DNA of 64,000 nucleotides from Pseudomonas grandcourensis (GCF_039909015.1 NZ_CP150919.1:4316501-4380500), one strand, 5' to 3'. Counted from the stretch's first letter, positions 53,068 to 61,819 are shown. Made by a program: numbers and translations. The notes: generated by a model not told the origin, from the sequence alone.

Positions 53068-54027
53068 TTACAGGTCTAACACCATACGAGGTGTCTTGCT
53101 TCCCGAGCAGCAGACAAAGAGCGTCTTGCCTGCCTGCTTTTCCGCCTCGCTCAGAATTGAATCGCGATGGTCTGGCGTGCCCTCCAGCACCCGCACTTCA
53201 CAAGCACCACAGATGCCTTCGCGACAGGAATGCATCATCTCAACACCGTTTTCAATCAGCGCATCGAGTATGCTTTTGCCCTGCTCCATCCTGAGAGTCT
53301 TCCCGGTCCTCGCCAGTACGATCTCATACCCACCCGACGTCGCGGCTTCCTGCAGCGGTATAAAGCTCTCGAAGTGAACCCTGCCATCAGAGATGGACAG
53401 CGCCTTTGCTTGCTCGGAATAGACCTGAATCATCCCAGCCGGCCCACAACAATAGTAATGTCGGGTTCCATCATCACCACGGAAAACCTCCTGAATGTGA
53501 GCGACGGTAGCCTCCACGTCGTACCCCAACAGCAACTGGACCTTGTCCTGGGTGATGTGGCCTTGCATCGCGTCGATCAACGCGGCGTGGTTAACACTAC
53601 GAGCGAAGTAATGCAGCTCCCAGTCCATTTTTTTGCTATTCAAGTACTGCGCCATACACCAAAGCGGCGTAACCCCTATCCCACCCGCGATCAGCACAGA
53701 ACGGTGCTCGCCTTCAGCAAGGGGGAACAGGTTTCTTGGCTCACTGACCTGCAACCTGTCCCCAGGACGCAAGCGTTCGTGAATCATGATCGATCCACCA
53801 CGACTTTTAGGGTCTTTGGCTACCGCTATGACGTAACGATTTCTCTCGGAAGGATCGTTCAGCAAGGAGTAACTACGCAGAGGAATACCCTCTGCAATGA
53901 CGTCAATGTGCGCCCCTGGAGTAAATGCAGGAAGCGTCACACCCTCCAGCCCTTTTAACTCATACGCCAGTACCCCATCTGCCTCATGGGTGACTGATTT
54001 GATGTACACCTGGAATGTGTTTGGCAT
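53068..54027 (-). CDS. Phthalate-dioxygenase-reductase-type oxidoreductase
   Basis: The 319-residue reductase has an N-terminal flavin domain (RSYSLLNDPSERNRYVIAV), an NAD-binding domain (LIAGGIGVTPLWCMA; YYCCGPAGMI) and a C-terminal plant-type [2Fe-2S] domain with C268, C273, C276 and C306 (SCREGICGACEVRV...CCS). This order is typical of PDR/VanB enzymes, which use FMN. It passes electrons from NADH to the Rieske oxygenase encoded next. It lies 77 bp after the oxygenase gene. Confidence 0.93.
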   Translation of the reverse strand: MPNTFQVYIKSVTHEADGVLAYELKGLEGVTLPAFTPGAHIDVIAEGIPLRSYSLLNDPSERNRYVIAVAKDPKSRGGSIMIHERLRPGDRLQVSEPRNLFPLAEGEHRSVLIAGGIGVTPLWCMAQYLNSKKMDWELHYFARSVNHAALIDAMQGHITQDKVQLLLGYDVEATVAHIQEVFRGDDGTRHYYCCGPAGMIQVYSEQAKALSISDGRVHFESFIPLQEAATSGGYEIVLARTGKTLRMEQGKSILDALIENGVEMMHSCREGICGACEVRVLEGTPDHRDSILSEAEKQAGKTLFVCCSGSKTPRMVLDL

Positions 54028-54104
54028 TTCGCAACCTAGCCCGAACCATGGATTGTTAGTGGAGCGTTCGGCCGCCAGCTCATCGAGCTGACGGCCTGAC
54101 GGGC

Positions 54105-55352
54105 TCAGAGATAAGTCATTCTGCGTTCTTGACGCTTCTGCTCCGTGTAGTCCTGAATGACGGTCCCAACAGGAATCATGTCAGCCAACGCTCTCAATGA
54201 ACGGTAGTCGCTCGCCTGCGCCTGGACGCTGTCTTCATTGGCTTCCGATTGACGAATCCGCTCCATCAATTCACGCCGTAAACGGACAATTGCGAGATCC
54301 CCGCTACCCAGGAACTCTCGCGTCCGATCGACAATGGGAATGCTCTCGGCAACGGCGTAATCCTCAAAAATAACGCCCGGAACGCCTGTCCAGCTCCGAC
54401 CGGCACGCATTGCTTCGCGATCTTGCCCATAGTTGAGAAGACCTTGGCGGGACGCTGCGAAGTTGTCGTCGGATTCATCAGTACCATCCAGCGCGAAATC
54501 CGGGAGGTTTTCATCGATAGGTTGGCGCGAATCCCAATAGACATACCACTGAAGACTGCGCGTATTGTTAACCGGCACTACGATGATCAGAAATCCCGCT
54601 TCTTGTTCGGTGGTACCAATGAACGCGCTCGCCGGTGCTACAAACTCGGTCACCCGAAGGTAGTCCTGCTCCTGACCCGTGGTGCGCAACGAATACGACC
54701 GTAAGCCATACGGCTTGCTCTCGAGCGTGTACTTGGGGGTGTCGTTGCCAGTGACGAGCTGGAGCCCGGCCTGGGGAAGCTCCGGGTTCGCCGTGGTGTC
54801 ATGGTGCAGCAGTCCGATATGGGCCGAGTCCATTAACGTTTCGACGTTTTGCAACCAGTTCGCTTCGTTATAGGAAGCCCGCGGTCTGGCGTGCTTACGA
54901 TCAAAATAGGTGAATGCATAATCAGTGAAGGCCGGCGCTTCGCCCTCACCCAAGTACACCCAGACAATACCGCCACCCTCTCGCACCTCGAACCCTTGCC
55001 CCTTTACCTTTTTGCAAAAAGCCTGGTCCTTCTCGGTTGGCATTTTGGTGCAGTTGCCCTGCGTGTCAAAACTCCAGCCGTGGAAGATGCAAGTCAGGCG
55101 GTTTCCTTCATTTCTACCGAGCGCGAGCGAAACGCCGCGATGGGGGCATGCCTCATGGAGGAATCCGACATGACCATCATCCGCGCGAAAGGCGACATAT
55201 TTTTCGCATAGCAATTCGACACGTTGTGGCGTTCCTCCCGGCTCAAGCGCCTCACTGCGCAGCGCAGGAATCCATTGTCTTTTCCAATACCTGTGCAGAG
55301 GTGTGCCAGGGGAAACGTCCGTCAGCAGGCGGTTCTGTTCAGCGGTCAGCAT
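54105..55352 (-). CDS. Rieske ring-hydroxylating oxygenase, alpha subunit
   Basis: The 415-residue oxygenase of the phthalate-4,5-dioxygenase/VanA type has Rieske ligands C69, H71, C88 and H91 (CPHRGVSLALGRN; CIFHGWSFD). The catalytic-iron motif NVETLMDSAHIGLLHHD has bridging D175 and ligands H178 and H183. No beta subunit is encoded, as in this homo-oligomeric class. With the adjacent PDR-type reductase it forms a complete two-component system that oxygenates or O-demethylates an aromatic acid or ether. ATG 55352. It is divergent from a MarR gene, which may regulate it separately from the TetR regulon. Confidence 0.92.
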   Translation of the reverse strand: MLTAEQNRLLTDVSPGTPLHRYWKRQWIPALRSEALEPGGTPQRVELLCEKYVAFRADDGHVGFLHEACPHRGVSLALGRNEGNRLTCIFHGWSFDTQGNCTKMPTEKDQAFCKKVKGQGFEVREGGGIVWVYLGEGEAPAFTDYAFTYFDRKHARPRASYNEANWLQNVETLMDSAHIGLLHHDTTANPELPQAGLQLVTGNDTPKYTLESKPYGLRSYSLRTTGQEQDYLRVTEFVAPASAFIGTTEQEAGFLIIVVPVNNTRSLQWYVYWDSRQPIDENLPDFALDGTDESDDNFAASRQGLLNYGQDREAMRAGRSWTGVPGVIFEDYAVAESIPIVDRTREFLGSGDLAIVRLRRELMERIRQSEANEDSVQAQASDYRSLRALADMIPVGTVIQDYTEQKRQERRMTYL

Positions 55353-55400
55353 AGCGAGCCCCGTTCTTGTTTTTTAGAAGAGCCGCAGCTAGGCGGCCAA

Positions 55401-55441
55401 AACTATCTTAATAACAAAGTATCTCAGTCTTTAAGATAGTT
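55401..55441. promoter_or_regulatory. Long inverted repeat in the oxygenase/marR divergent region
   Basis: The perfect 11-bp arms AACTATCTTAA / TTAAGATAGTT are separated by 19 bp. It lies 49 bp upstream of the oxygenase start. A MarR dimer pair or another regulator could bind here; the 30-bp centre-to-centre spacing is about three helical turns. Confidence 0.5.
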
Positions 55442-55479
55442 TTAGGCTATTCTCGCTTTTAGAGCTCGTCAAGAAAATT

Positions 55480-55495
55480 CGTTAGCATGTTAACG
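55480..55495. promoter_or_regulatory. Near-palindrome upstream of marR
   Basis: CGTTAGCATGTTAACG, a near-perfect 16-bp palindrome. Its core resembles ATAACATGTTAAC in the hpaA/hpaG1 region (57824-57836), so one MarR-type protein may see both sites. Confidence 0.4.
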
Positions 55496-55633
55496 CTTTG
55501 CCGTGAGCGCTCCGTCGACTCCCGTGCACTGAGGTTCATCGCCTCAATGACAGCCCTGGCAGCGCCATAGCTGCAGGGCACACCCGGTTCACACTGAGGT
55601 ATGATCACCTCAAAGCCACCTGATGGATTTTGC

Positions 55634-56197
55634 ATGAGCGATTTATTGTTTCCTGCCGCCAGCCCTGAGGCCGTTGCGCAAGCATGGCGTAACGAACGTC
55701 CGGATCTGGATCACCATGGATTGGCGATTACACTCCGAATCCGAAGCCTCGCCATGTTGATCGATCACCACATAGAGGTAATCGCGGACGACCTTGAACT
55801 GGGGATGAAGGATCTCATGCTGCTGTTCGCTTTACGGCGAAGCGGCCCGCCTTACTGCATGCGCCCTACCGATGTCTTTCGTCTGCTGAAGGTGACGTCG
55901 GGCGCCGCCACCTATCGAGCGGACAAATTGGTAGAACGCGGCGTCGCCAACCGTATTCCCGATCCACGTGATCGCCGAGGCCAATTGATTCAATTGAGTG
56001 AGGAAGGAATGCGTTTGGTAGATGTCGCTATCACCCGTCTGGCGGAATCGAGTTCAAAATGCCTCGATTCGCTCGATAGCAAAGAAGGTGAGCTTGATCA
56101 GATTGGCCATCTGTTGCATTCGTTGGAGGCCGGGTGGATGGAGATTACCCCCCTTAGTGAAAACCCGCTCGCACGCTCTGACGATTCTGGTCTGTGA
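55634..56197 (+). CDS. MarR-family regulator
   Basis: The 187-residue winged-helix protein has a DNA-binding region at about residues 50-120 (MRPTDVFRLLKVTSGAATYR, then LVERGVANRIPDPRDRRGQL with the wing arginines). It is longer than typical MarR proteins, with an N-terminal extension of about 35 residues. The start is unsure: ATG 55601 has GAGG only one base away, while ATG 55634 has GATGGA six bases upstream and is used here. It is divergent from the Rieske oxygenase gene and probably represses it. Confidence 0.82.
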   Translation: MSDLLFPAASPEAVAQAWRNERPDLDHHGLAITLRIRSLAMLIDHHIEVIADDLELGMKDLMLLFALRRSGPPYCMRPTDVFRLLKVTSGAATYRADKLVERGVANRIPDPRDRRGQLIQLSEEGMRLVDVAITRLAESSSKCLDSLDSKEGELDQIGHLLHSLEAGWMEITPLSENPLARSDDSGL

Positions 56198-56256
56198 TGA
56201 GCAGTCCAAAACGGTGGATGAGTGGATGTCGCCGATTGGAAAAGCAGACACCCCTT

Positions 56257-56679
56257 TCAGGGCTTGATCTTTTTAAGATCTTCGAGTAATTCGAGCAGTT
56301 TCTGCAATTTTTTCTCACCAAACTGCCGCTGGATCTCGAGGTAATTGCGCTCCATCCCTTCGCTCATCGACAAAAAGCATTCATACCCTTGCTCGGTCAG
56401 ATTGAGGAAAATGCGGCGCTGATCTTCAGCCGATTTCCTGCGAATGACCAGTCCATCGCGCTCCAGGCGCTTGAGCACACCACTCATGCTGGGCTTTAGA
56501 ATACAAGCCTGATGTGCCAACTGATGACTTTCCAGTTCGCCCTGTTGGCGAAGAATTCGAATGACTCGCCACTGCTGCTCGGTCAAGTCATGATCGTTCA
56601 GGCCAGGACGGAAAAACGTCATAACCGCTTCGCGAGCCTGGAGCAAAGTGAGTGTCAGGGAAGGTCTGGGATTGGGCAT
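56257..56679 (-). CDS. hpaR: MarR-family repressor of homoprotocatechuate genes
   Basis: The 140-residue protein matches the HpaR/HpcR pattern: N-terminus MPNPRPSLTLTLLQAREAVM, then DLTEQQWRVIRILRQQGELE, a recognition helix in KPSMSGVLKRLERDGLV and a wing in RRKSAEDQRRIFLNLT. HpaR represses the meta-cleavage operon and is released by homoprotocatechuate or related acids. ATG 56679 matches the conserved N-terminus; a TTG at 56706 would add nine residues. It lies next to hpaA and the divergent hpaG1 operon. Confidence 0.88.
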   Translation of the reverse strand: MPNPRPSLTLTLLQAREAVMTFFRPGLNDHDLTEQQWRVIRILRQQGELESHQLAHQACILKPSMSGVLKRLERDGLVIRRKSAEDQRRIFLNLTEQGYECFLSMSEGMERNYLEIQRQFGEKKLQKLLELLEDLKKIKP

Positions 56680-56804
56680 ATTGAGTGGACTATGTGAACC
56701 AGCCAACAGCTTACGGTTGGTGCTTCAGTAGCGCAACCGGCTGGAGGTCGCCGCGCACCTGTCCCCAGAAACAACCCCGCTGCAGTCACCCGAAATACAG
56801 GTCA

Positions 56805-57707
56805 TTAGCGAAACCCCGAATGTCGCAGGCGATACTCTCCTGGCGTTATTTGTGCGTTGCGTTGGAAAAAACGATTGAAATACGCCGGATCCCTGAAACC
56901 CAGCAGGTAGCAGATTTCATTTGCCGAGCTGCCCGTGAACAACAGCAAACGCTTGGCTTCCTGCATGACCCTTTCGAACACCAGGCGTTTGGACGGCAAA
57001 TCGGCAATACGCCTACAGACATCGTTAAGCCGAGCTTCGGTAACGCCAATGGCCTGCGCATAACGGCCAAGCGCCCAGTGCTCCAGATAATGCTCTTCAA
57101 TCAGTGCATTGAATCGATGAAAGATCTGCAAGTCTTCACGTCGCGTAGGCGTCGCTTCGAGAGGGTTTGCGCACAGCCTTAATACGCTGACCATGATCAG
57201 TCGAGTCAGGCTTAGCACCGCTGCGCTGTGACCGGCGGCCCCACTGTTCATCTCCCCTCGCAGCTCTTCGAATAAAAATGCCAGACGCCGCGATTCGCTT
57301 TGCTGCTCAGGCTTGAGGTGATCAAGCGCCACACAGGCTGCGGGAAGTTGCGGCCCCAATGCCAGCCCAGGATCGCTTTCGATCAATTGCCAGATCAACT
57401 GCTGGCGAACGGTGAGCACGTGGCCATCGCTGTCCGCCTCCGTCACGAAGGAATGGGGAATCGTCGGTGGGGTGAGAAAAAACATGGGGCCAGACTCGAC
57501 GTACTGCTGATCATCGAGATAAACCCTCACCGTTCCGCTCTTGACGTAATGCACCTGAAAAAATCGATCGTGGCGGTGCACTGGCATGTTGCGACCAAAG
57601 AAACCCGCCAGGTTGCCGAGCTTGTCGTAATGCACTTCGCTATCGCTGTAACGCTGATCGTAGACCTGGCCGATGTTGATGTTAGGAATTGGATACCGAT
57701 CGTTCAT
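56805..57707 (-). CDS. hpaA: AraC-family activator of 4-hydroxyphenylacetate genes
   Basis: The 300-residue protein has an N-terminal cupin-like sensor (MPVHRHDRFFQVHYVKSGTV; LTPPTIPHSF) and a C-terminal AraC double helix-turn-helix (LGRYAQAIGVTEARLNDVCR; ANEICYLLGFRDPAYFNRFF). The N-terminus MNDRYPIPNINIGQVYDQRY is typical of HpaA, which activates the hydroxylase genes hpaBC with 4-hydroxyphenylacetate. ATG 57707 fits this N-terminus better than the frame opening at 57779. The hpaBC genes themselves are not in the window. Confidence 0.88.
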   Translation of the reverse strand: MNDRYPIPNINIGQVYDQRYSDSEVHYDKLGNLAGFFGRNMPVHRHDRFFQVHYVKSGTVRVYLDDQQYVESGPMFFLTPPTIPHSFVTEADSDGHVLTVRQQLIWQLIESDPGLALGPQLPAACVALDHLKPEQQSESRRLAFLFEELRGEMNSGAAGHSAAVLSLTRLIMVSVLRLCANPLEATPTRREDLQIFHRFNALIEEHYLEHWALGRYAQAIGVTEARLNDVCRRIADLPSKRLVFERVMQEAKRLLLFTGSSANEICYLLGFRDPAYFNRFFQRNAQITPGEYRLRHSGFR

Positions 57708-57803
57708 CACACATTTCTCATTTTTCTTGTCCCGACATCCCCCGCCCCCATGGTGCACTCGTTGCGAGTAAATCGCCATGAACGATAAGGCGCTTGACGA
57801 TCA

Positions 57804-57835
57804 TTAACATATTAATTATAACGATAACATGTTAA
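57804..57835. promoter_or_regulatory. Inverted repeat in the hpaA/hpaG1 divergent region
   Basis: Arms TTAACAT / ATGTTAA are 18 bp apart, and the right arm sits in a perfect 10-bp palindrome TAACATGTTA. The interval is very A+T-rich and lies 50-80 bp ahead of hpaG1, a likely site for HpaR. Confidence 0.5.
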
Positions 57836-57884
57836 CAATAATTAGGCCGGACACCTCCCGTCCCGCCACTGCCAGGAGAGAAGC

Positions 57885-58559
57885 ATGAGCCATGCCTTGC
57901 ATGACATCGCGACCGGCACCTTGCTCGGTGTAGCGCTGAACTACCAGGGATTGCTGCTGAAGCGCCTTTCTGAATTCGAGCAATCGCCGTACCAAAAGCT
58001 GCCCGTCAAACCGGTTCTGTTCATCAAGACGCCCAATACGCGCAACGTACATGGCGGCGCCGTGGTGCATCCTGGTGCAGGAATTTCATTGCAGCCTGGG
58101 CCGGCTCTGGGGGTGGTGATTGGCAAAGATGCGAGTCGAGTCAGCGCTGACGAGGCTCTGGATCATGTTGCTGGCTATACCATCGTCAACGAATTCAGCC
58201 TTCCGGAACAGAGTTACTACCGCCCTGCCGTGAAAGCAAAATGTCGCGATGGTTTCTGTGCCATCGGCCCGGAGTTCGTACCGCGTGAACAGCTTGCCAA
58301 TCCGCACGACTTGTCCCTGCAACTACGAGTCAATGGCGAGCTTCGACAAGAAGACTCCACCGCAAACTTCGTACGCAAGATTCCTCAGTTAATCGCCGAA
58401 ATCAGCGAGTTCATGACCTTGTATGCCGGAGATGTGTTGATCACCGGCACACCTTTGGGTCGTGTCGATGTCCTGCCTGGTGACCGCGTAGACGTAGAAA
58501 TCCAAGGTCTGGGATGCCTGACCAATGTCATCGTTGCCGAGCAGGAGGGCACCGTATGA
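57885..58559 (+). CDS. hpaG1: Homoprotocatechuate pathway isomerase/decarboxylase subunit 1
   Basis: The 224-residue FAH-fold protein corresponds to the N-terminal half of HpaG/HpcE (LLGVALNYQGLLLKRLSEFE; KPVLFIKTPNTR; DVLITGTPLGRVDVLPGDRV). Together with HpaG2 it decarboxylates 5-oxo-pent-3-ene-1,2,5-tricarboxylate (OPET) and isomerises the product to 2-oxo-hept-3-ene-dioate (OHED). In enterobacteria the two halves are fused; here they are separate genes with a 4-bp ATGA overlap, as in other pseudomonads. It is the first gene of the hpa meta-pathway operon. ATG 57885. Confidence 0.92.
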   Translation: MSHALHDIATGTLLGVALNYQGLLLKRLSEFEQSPYQKLPVKPVLFIKTPNTRNVHGGAVVHPGAGISLQPGPALGVVIGKDASRVSADEALDHVAGYTIVNEFSLPEQSYYRPAVKAKCRDGFCAIGPEFVPREQLANPHDLSLQLRVNGELRQEDSTANFVRKIPQLIAEISEFMTLYAGDVLITGTPLGRVDVLPGDRVDVEIQGLGCLTNVIVAEQEGTV

Positions 58560-59326
58560 AACACGCTCGTATCCGATTCGAAAGTCAAATACATTCCGTC
58601 ACGGTCGATGCAGACAACATCGTGCATCTGAGCGACGGCCGCTCCCTCGGCGAAGACCAGGTCGAGTGGCTGCCACCGGCCAATGGCACCATGTTTGCCC
58701 TCGGCCTGAACTATGCCGATCACGCTGCCGAACTCGCCTTCGCGCCGCCAACCGAACCGTTGGTGTTCGTTAAATCTACGGGCACCTATACCGGCCACAA
58801 TCAGATCACCTGGAGACCTGACAACGTTGCCTACATGCACTACGAGTGCGAACTGGTTGCGGTCATCGGCAAGCCTGCGCGCAACGTCAAGCGTGAAGAT
58901 GCGCTGAGCTATCTGGCGGGTTACACCGTATGCAACGACTACGCGATCCGCGATTTCCTGGAAAACTACTACCGCCCTAATTTGCGGGTAAAAAACCGTG
59001 ACGCCACGACCCCGGTCGGTCCATGGATTGTCGATGTTGCAGATGTCCCCGAACCAGGCAATCTGAAACTGCGCACTTGGATCAATGGTGAGCTTCGCCA
59101 GGAAGGCTCGACCAAAGACATGATCTTCGATATCCCTTACCTGATCGAATACCTGTCCAGTTTCATGACCCTGCAGCCAGGCGACATGATCGCCACCGGT
59201 ACGCCCGAAGGCCTTGCAGATGTAGTTCCGGGTGATGAGGTGATCGTGGAAGTCGAAGGCGTTGGACGCCTCGTCAATCGAATTGTCAGCGAAGCGGATT
59301 TTTTCTCCGCGCGTAAAGAGGCTTGA
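58556..59326 (+). CDS. hpaG2: Homoprotocatechuate pathway isomerase/decarboxylase subunit 2
   Basis: The 256-residue FAH-fold protein corresponds to the C-terminal half of HpaG (MFALGLNYADHAAELAFAPP; YECELVAVIGKPARNVKRED; LAGYTVCNDYAIRDFLENYY; DMIATGTPEGLADVVPGDEV). It is the partner of HpaG1. The start is ATG 58556, inside the end of hpaG1 (4-bp overlap); a frame opening at 58514 is merely hpaG1 sequence read in another frame. The hpaE gene follows after 5 bp. Confidence 0.92.
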   Translation: MKHARIRFESQIHSVTVDADNIVHLSDGRSLGEDQVEWLPPANGTMFALGLNYADHAAELAFAPPTEPLVFVKSTGTYTGHNQITWRPDNVAYMHYECELVAVIGKPARNVKREDALSYLAGYTVCNDYAIRDFLENYYRPNLRVKNRDATTPVGPWIVDVADVPEPGNLKLRTWINGELRQEGSTKDMIFDIPYLIEYLSSFMTLQPGDMIATGTPEGLADVVPGDEVIVEVEGVGRLVNRIVSEADFFSARKEA

Positions 59327-59331
59327 ACATT

Positions 59332-60792
59332 ATGATCAAACATTGGATCAATGGCCGTGAGGTCGAAAGCAAAGACACCTTCACCAACTACAATCCGGCC
59401 ACCGGCGAAGCGATTGGTGAAGTGGCCAGTGGCGGTGCCGAAGAAGTCGCACAAGCGGTGGCGGCGGCCAAGGAAGCCTTTCCTAAATGGGCCAATACCC
59501 CAGCCAAAGAGCGTGCACGACTCATGCGCAAACTTGGCGAGCTGATTGAGCAAAACGTTCCTCATCTGGCCGAGCTGGAGACCTTGGACACGGGCCTGCC
59601 GATCCATCAGACCAAAAACGTGTTGATCCCCCGAGCTTCGCACAACTTCGATTTTTTCGCCGAAGTCTGCACCCGCATGGACGGCCACAGCTACCCGGTC
59701 GACGACCAGATGCTCAACTATACCTTGTACCAGCCGGTGGGCGTTTGCGGCCTGGTGTCCCCCTGGAACGTGCCGTTCATGACGGCGACCTGGAAGACCG
59801 CGCCGTGCCTGGCACTGGGCAACACTGCCGTGCTTAAAATGTCCGAGCTGTCGCCGCTGACGGCCAACGAGCTGGGTCGTCTGGCTGTCGAAGCCGGTAT
59901 TCCGAACGGTGTGCTCAACGTCATACAGGGCTATGGTGCGACTGCCGGTGACGCGCTGGTTAGGCACCCGGACGTACGAGCGATCTCCTTCACCGGCGGC
60001 ACCGCCACCGGCAAGAAAATCATGCAATCCGCCGGCCTGAAAAAGTATTCCATGGAGCTGGGCGGCAAGTCCCCGGTGCTGATCTTCGAAGATGCCGATC
60101 TAGAGCGTGCCCTCGACGCGGCGCTGTTCACCATCTTCTCGCTCAATGGCGAGCGCTGCACCGCCGGTAGCCGTATCTTCATTCAGGAAAGTGTTTACCC
60201 GCAGTTCGTGGCTGAGTTCGCGGCACGTGCCAAACGCTTGATCGTCGGGGATCCGCAAGACCCGAAAACCCAGGTCGGCTCGATGATCACCCAGGCCCAC
60301 TACGACAAGGTCACCGGCTACATCAAGATCGGCATCGAAGAAGGCGCCACCCTCCTCGCCGGCGGCCTGGAGCGTCCAGCCAACCTGCCAGCCCACTTGA
60401 GCAAAGGTCAGTTTATCCAGCCGACTGTGTTCGCCGACGTGAACAATAAAATGCGAATTGCCCAGGAAGAAATCTTCGGTCCGGTGGTGTGCCTGATTCC
60501 GTTCAAGGATGAAGCCGAGGCCCTGCAATTGGCTAACGACACTGAATACGGACTAGCGTCCTACATCTGGACCCAGGACATCGGTAAGGCGCACCGAATA
60601 GCCTACGGCATCGAAGCCGGCATGGTATTCATCAACAGCCAGAATGTGCGCGATCTACGTCAGCCGTTCGGTGGAGTGAAAGGTTCCGGTACTGGGCGCG
60701 AAGGTGGCCAATACAGCTTCGAAGTGTTCGCCGAAATCAAGAACGTCTGCATTTCCATGGGCAATCATCACATCCCTCGCTGGGGACTCTGA
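59332..60792 (+). CDS. hpaE: 5-carboxymethyl-2-hydroxymuconate semialdehyde dehydrogenase
   Basis: The 486-residue NAD-dependent aldehyde dehydrogenase has N146 (SPWNVPF), general base E242 (MELGGKSP) and nucleophile C276 (NGERCTAGS). HpaE oxidises the semialdehyde made by HpaD to 5-carboxymethyl-2-hydroxymuconate. ATG 59332 is used; a TTG at 59323 overlapping the hpaG2 stop is less likely. It is followed by a 107-bp gap with a weak hairpin before hpaD. Confidence 0.94.
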   Translation: MIKHWINGREVESKDTFTNYNPATGEAIGEVASGGAEEVAQAVAAAKEAFPKWANTPAKERARLMRKLGELIEQNVPHLAELETLDTGLPIHQTKNVLIPRASHNFDFFAEVCTRMDGHSYPVDDQMLNYTLYQPVGVCGLVSPWNVPFMTATWKTAPCLALGNTAVLKMSELSPLTANELGRLAVEAGIPNGVLNVIQGYGATAGDALVRHPDVRAISFTGGTATGKKIMQSAGLKKYSMELGGKSPVLIFEDADLERALDAALFTIFSLNGERCTAGSRIFIQESVYPQFVAEFAARAKRLIVGDPQDPKTQVGSMITQAHYDKVTGYIKIGIEEGATLLAGGLERPANLPAHLSKGQFIQPTVFADVNNKMRIAQEEIFGPVVCLIPFKDEAEALQLANDTEYGLASYIWTQDIGKAHRIAYGIEAGMVFINSQNVRDLRQPFGGVKGSGTGREGGQYSFEVFAEIKNVCISMGNHHIPRWGL

Positions 60793-60818
60793 GCAGCCGA
60801 TAGCCGCTGCTGAAGACC

Positions 60819-60845
60819 GCGATGAGGCGCGCATCGGCTCATCGC
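60819..60845. terminator. Hairpin between hpaE and hpaD
   Basis: The 8-bp arms GCGATGAG / CTCATCGC have an 11-nt loop and are followed by AGTTTT. It could reduce read-through or protect the upstream mRNA; downstream genes clearly belong to the same pathway. Confidence 0.4.
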
Positions 60846-60899
60846 AGTTTTCACTGGCCGCGTAATTGAACCGACAAAAATACTTTCAGGAGAATCATC

Positions 60900-61757
60900 A
60901 TGGGCGAAGTCGTCCTGGCAGCAAAAGTCTGCCATGTGCCGTCGATGTACTTGTCCGAACTACCGGGCAAACACCACGGTTGTCGTGCTGCAGCTATCGA
61001 AGGCCATAAGGAAATAGGTCGGCGCGCGCGTGAGTTAGGTGCTGATACCGCCGTCGTCTTCGACGTGCACTGGCTGGTGAACAGCGGCTACCACGTGAAC
61101 AACGGTGAGCATTTCAGCGGCGTTTACACAAGCAATGAACTTCCGCACTTCATCAAGGACATGGTTTACCACTACCCAGGCTGCCCGGAGCTCGGACAAC
61201 TGATCGCCGAAGAAGCCAACGCGGCCGGTGTGCGCACGCTGTCGCATAACATCCCGAGTCTGGAACTGGAATACGGCACCCTGGTGCCCATGCGCTATAT
61301 GCACATGGATGTACCTGCAGCCGAAAAACTCAAGGTGATTTCCATCGCGGCCTGGTGTGCCTGGCATCGTCTCGAAGACAGCTTCGCTTTCGGCGCCGCC
61401 GTACGCCGCGCAATCGAGAAGAGTGACCGCAAAGTCCTGGTGCTGGCCTCCGGCTCTCTTTCACACCGTTTCTCTGACGATCGCGAAGCGGAAGCCAATA
61501 TCCACAACTGGACGCGCGAATTCGACAAGCAGGTCGACATGCACGTGGTCAAGCTGTGGCGCGAAGGTCGATTCAGAGAGTTCTGCGCGATGCTTCCTGA
61601 CTACGCCGAGCACTGCTTCGGCGAGGGCAAAATGCACGACACTGCAATGCTCTTGGGCCTGCTGGGTGGGCCGGATTACAACAAGCCGGTCGAAGTTCTC
61701 ACGGAGCCCTTTGGCAGCTCCGGGACCGGCCAGATCAACGCCATTTTCCCGCTCTGA
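60900..61757 (+). CDS. hpaD: 3,4-dihydroxyphenylacetate 2,3-dioxygenase
   Basis: The 285-residue extradiol dioxygenase of the LigB/class III type has histidine-rich metal-site segments LPGKHHGCRAAAIEGHKEIG, VVFDVHWLVNSGYHVN and LVLASGSLSHRFSDDREAE. It cleaves homoprotocatechuate at the 2,3-bond to give 5-carboxymethyl-2-hydroxymuconate semialdehyde. ATG 60900 has AGGAGA upstream. Evolutionarily unrelated to the VOC-type extradiol enzyme at 46110. Confidence 0.93.
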   Translation: MGEVVLAAKVCHVPSMYLSELPGKHHGCRAAAIEGHKEIGRRARELGADTAVVFDVHWLVNSGYHVNNGEHFSGVYTSNELPHFIKDMVYHYPGCPELGQLIAEEANAAGVRTLSHNIPSLELEYGTLVPMRYMHMDVPAAEKLKVISIAAWCAWHRLEDSFAFGAAVRRAIEKSDRKVLVLASGSLSHRFSDDREAEANIHNWTREFDKQVDMHVVKLWREGRFREFCAMLPDYAEHCFGEGKMHDTAMLLGLLGGPDYNKPVEVLTEPFGSSGTGQINAIFPL

Positions 61758-61819
61758 ATTTCGCTCAAGCGGCAGGGGCTCGCCCGCCGCTCGGCACAAC
61801 GACCTACCAGGAGGGCACG

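Noticed and set aside
59137..60027. Minus-strand open frame of 296 codons across hpaG2/hpaE
   Set aside because: Antisense to two conserved enzymes of the hpa operon.
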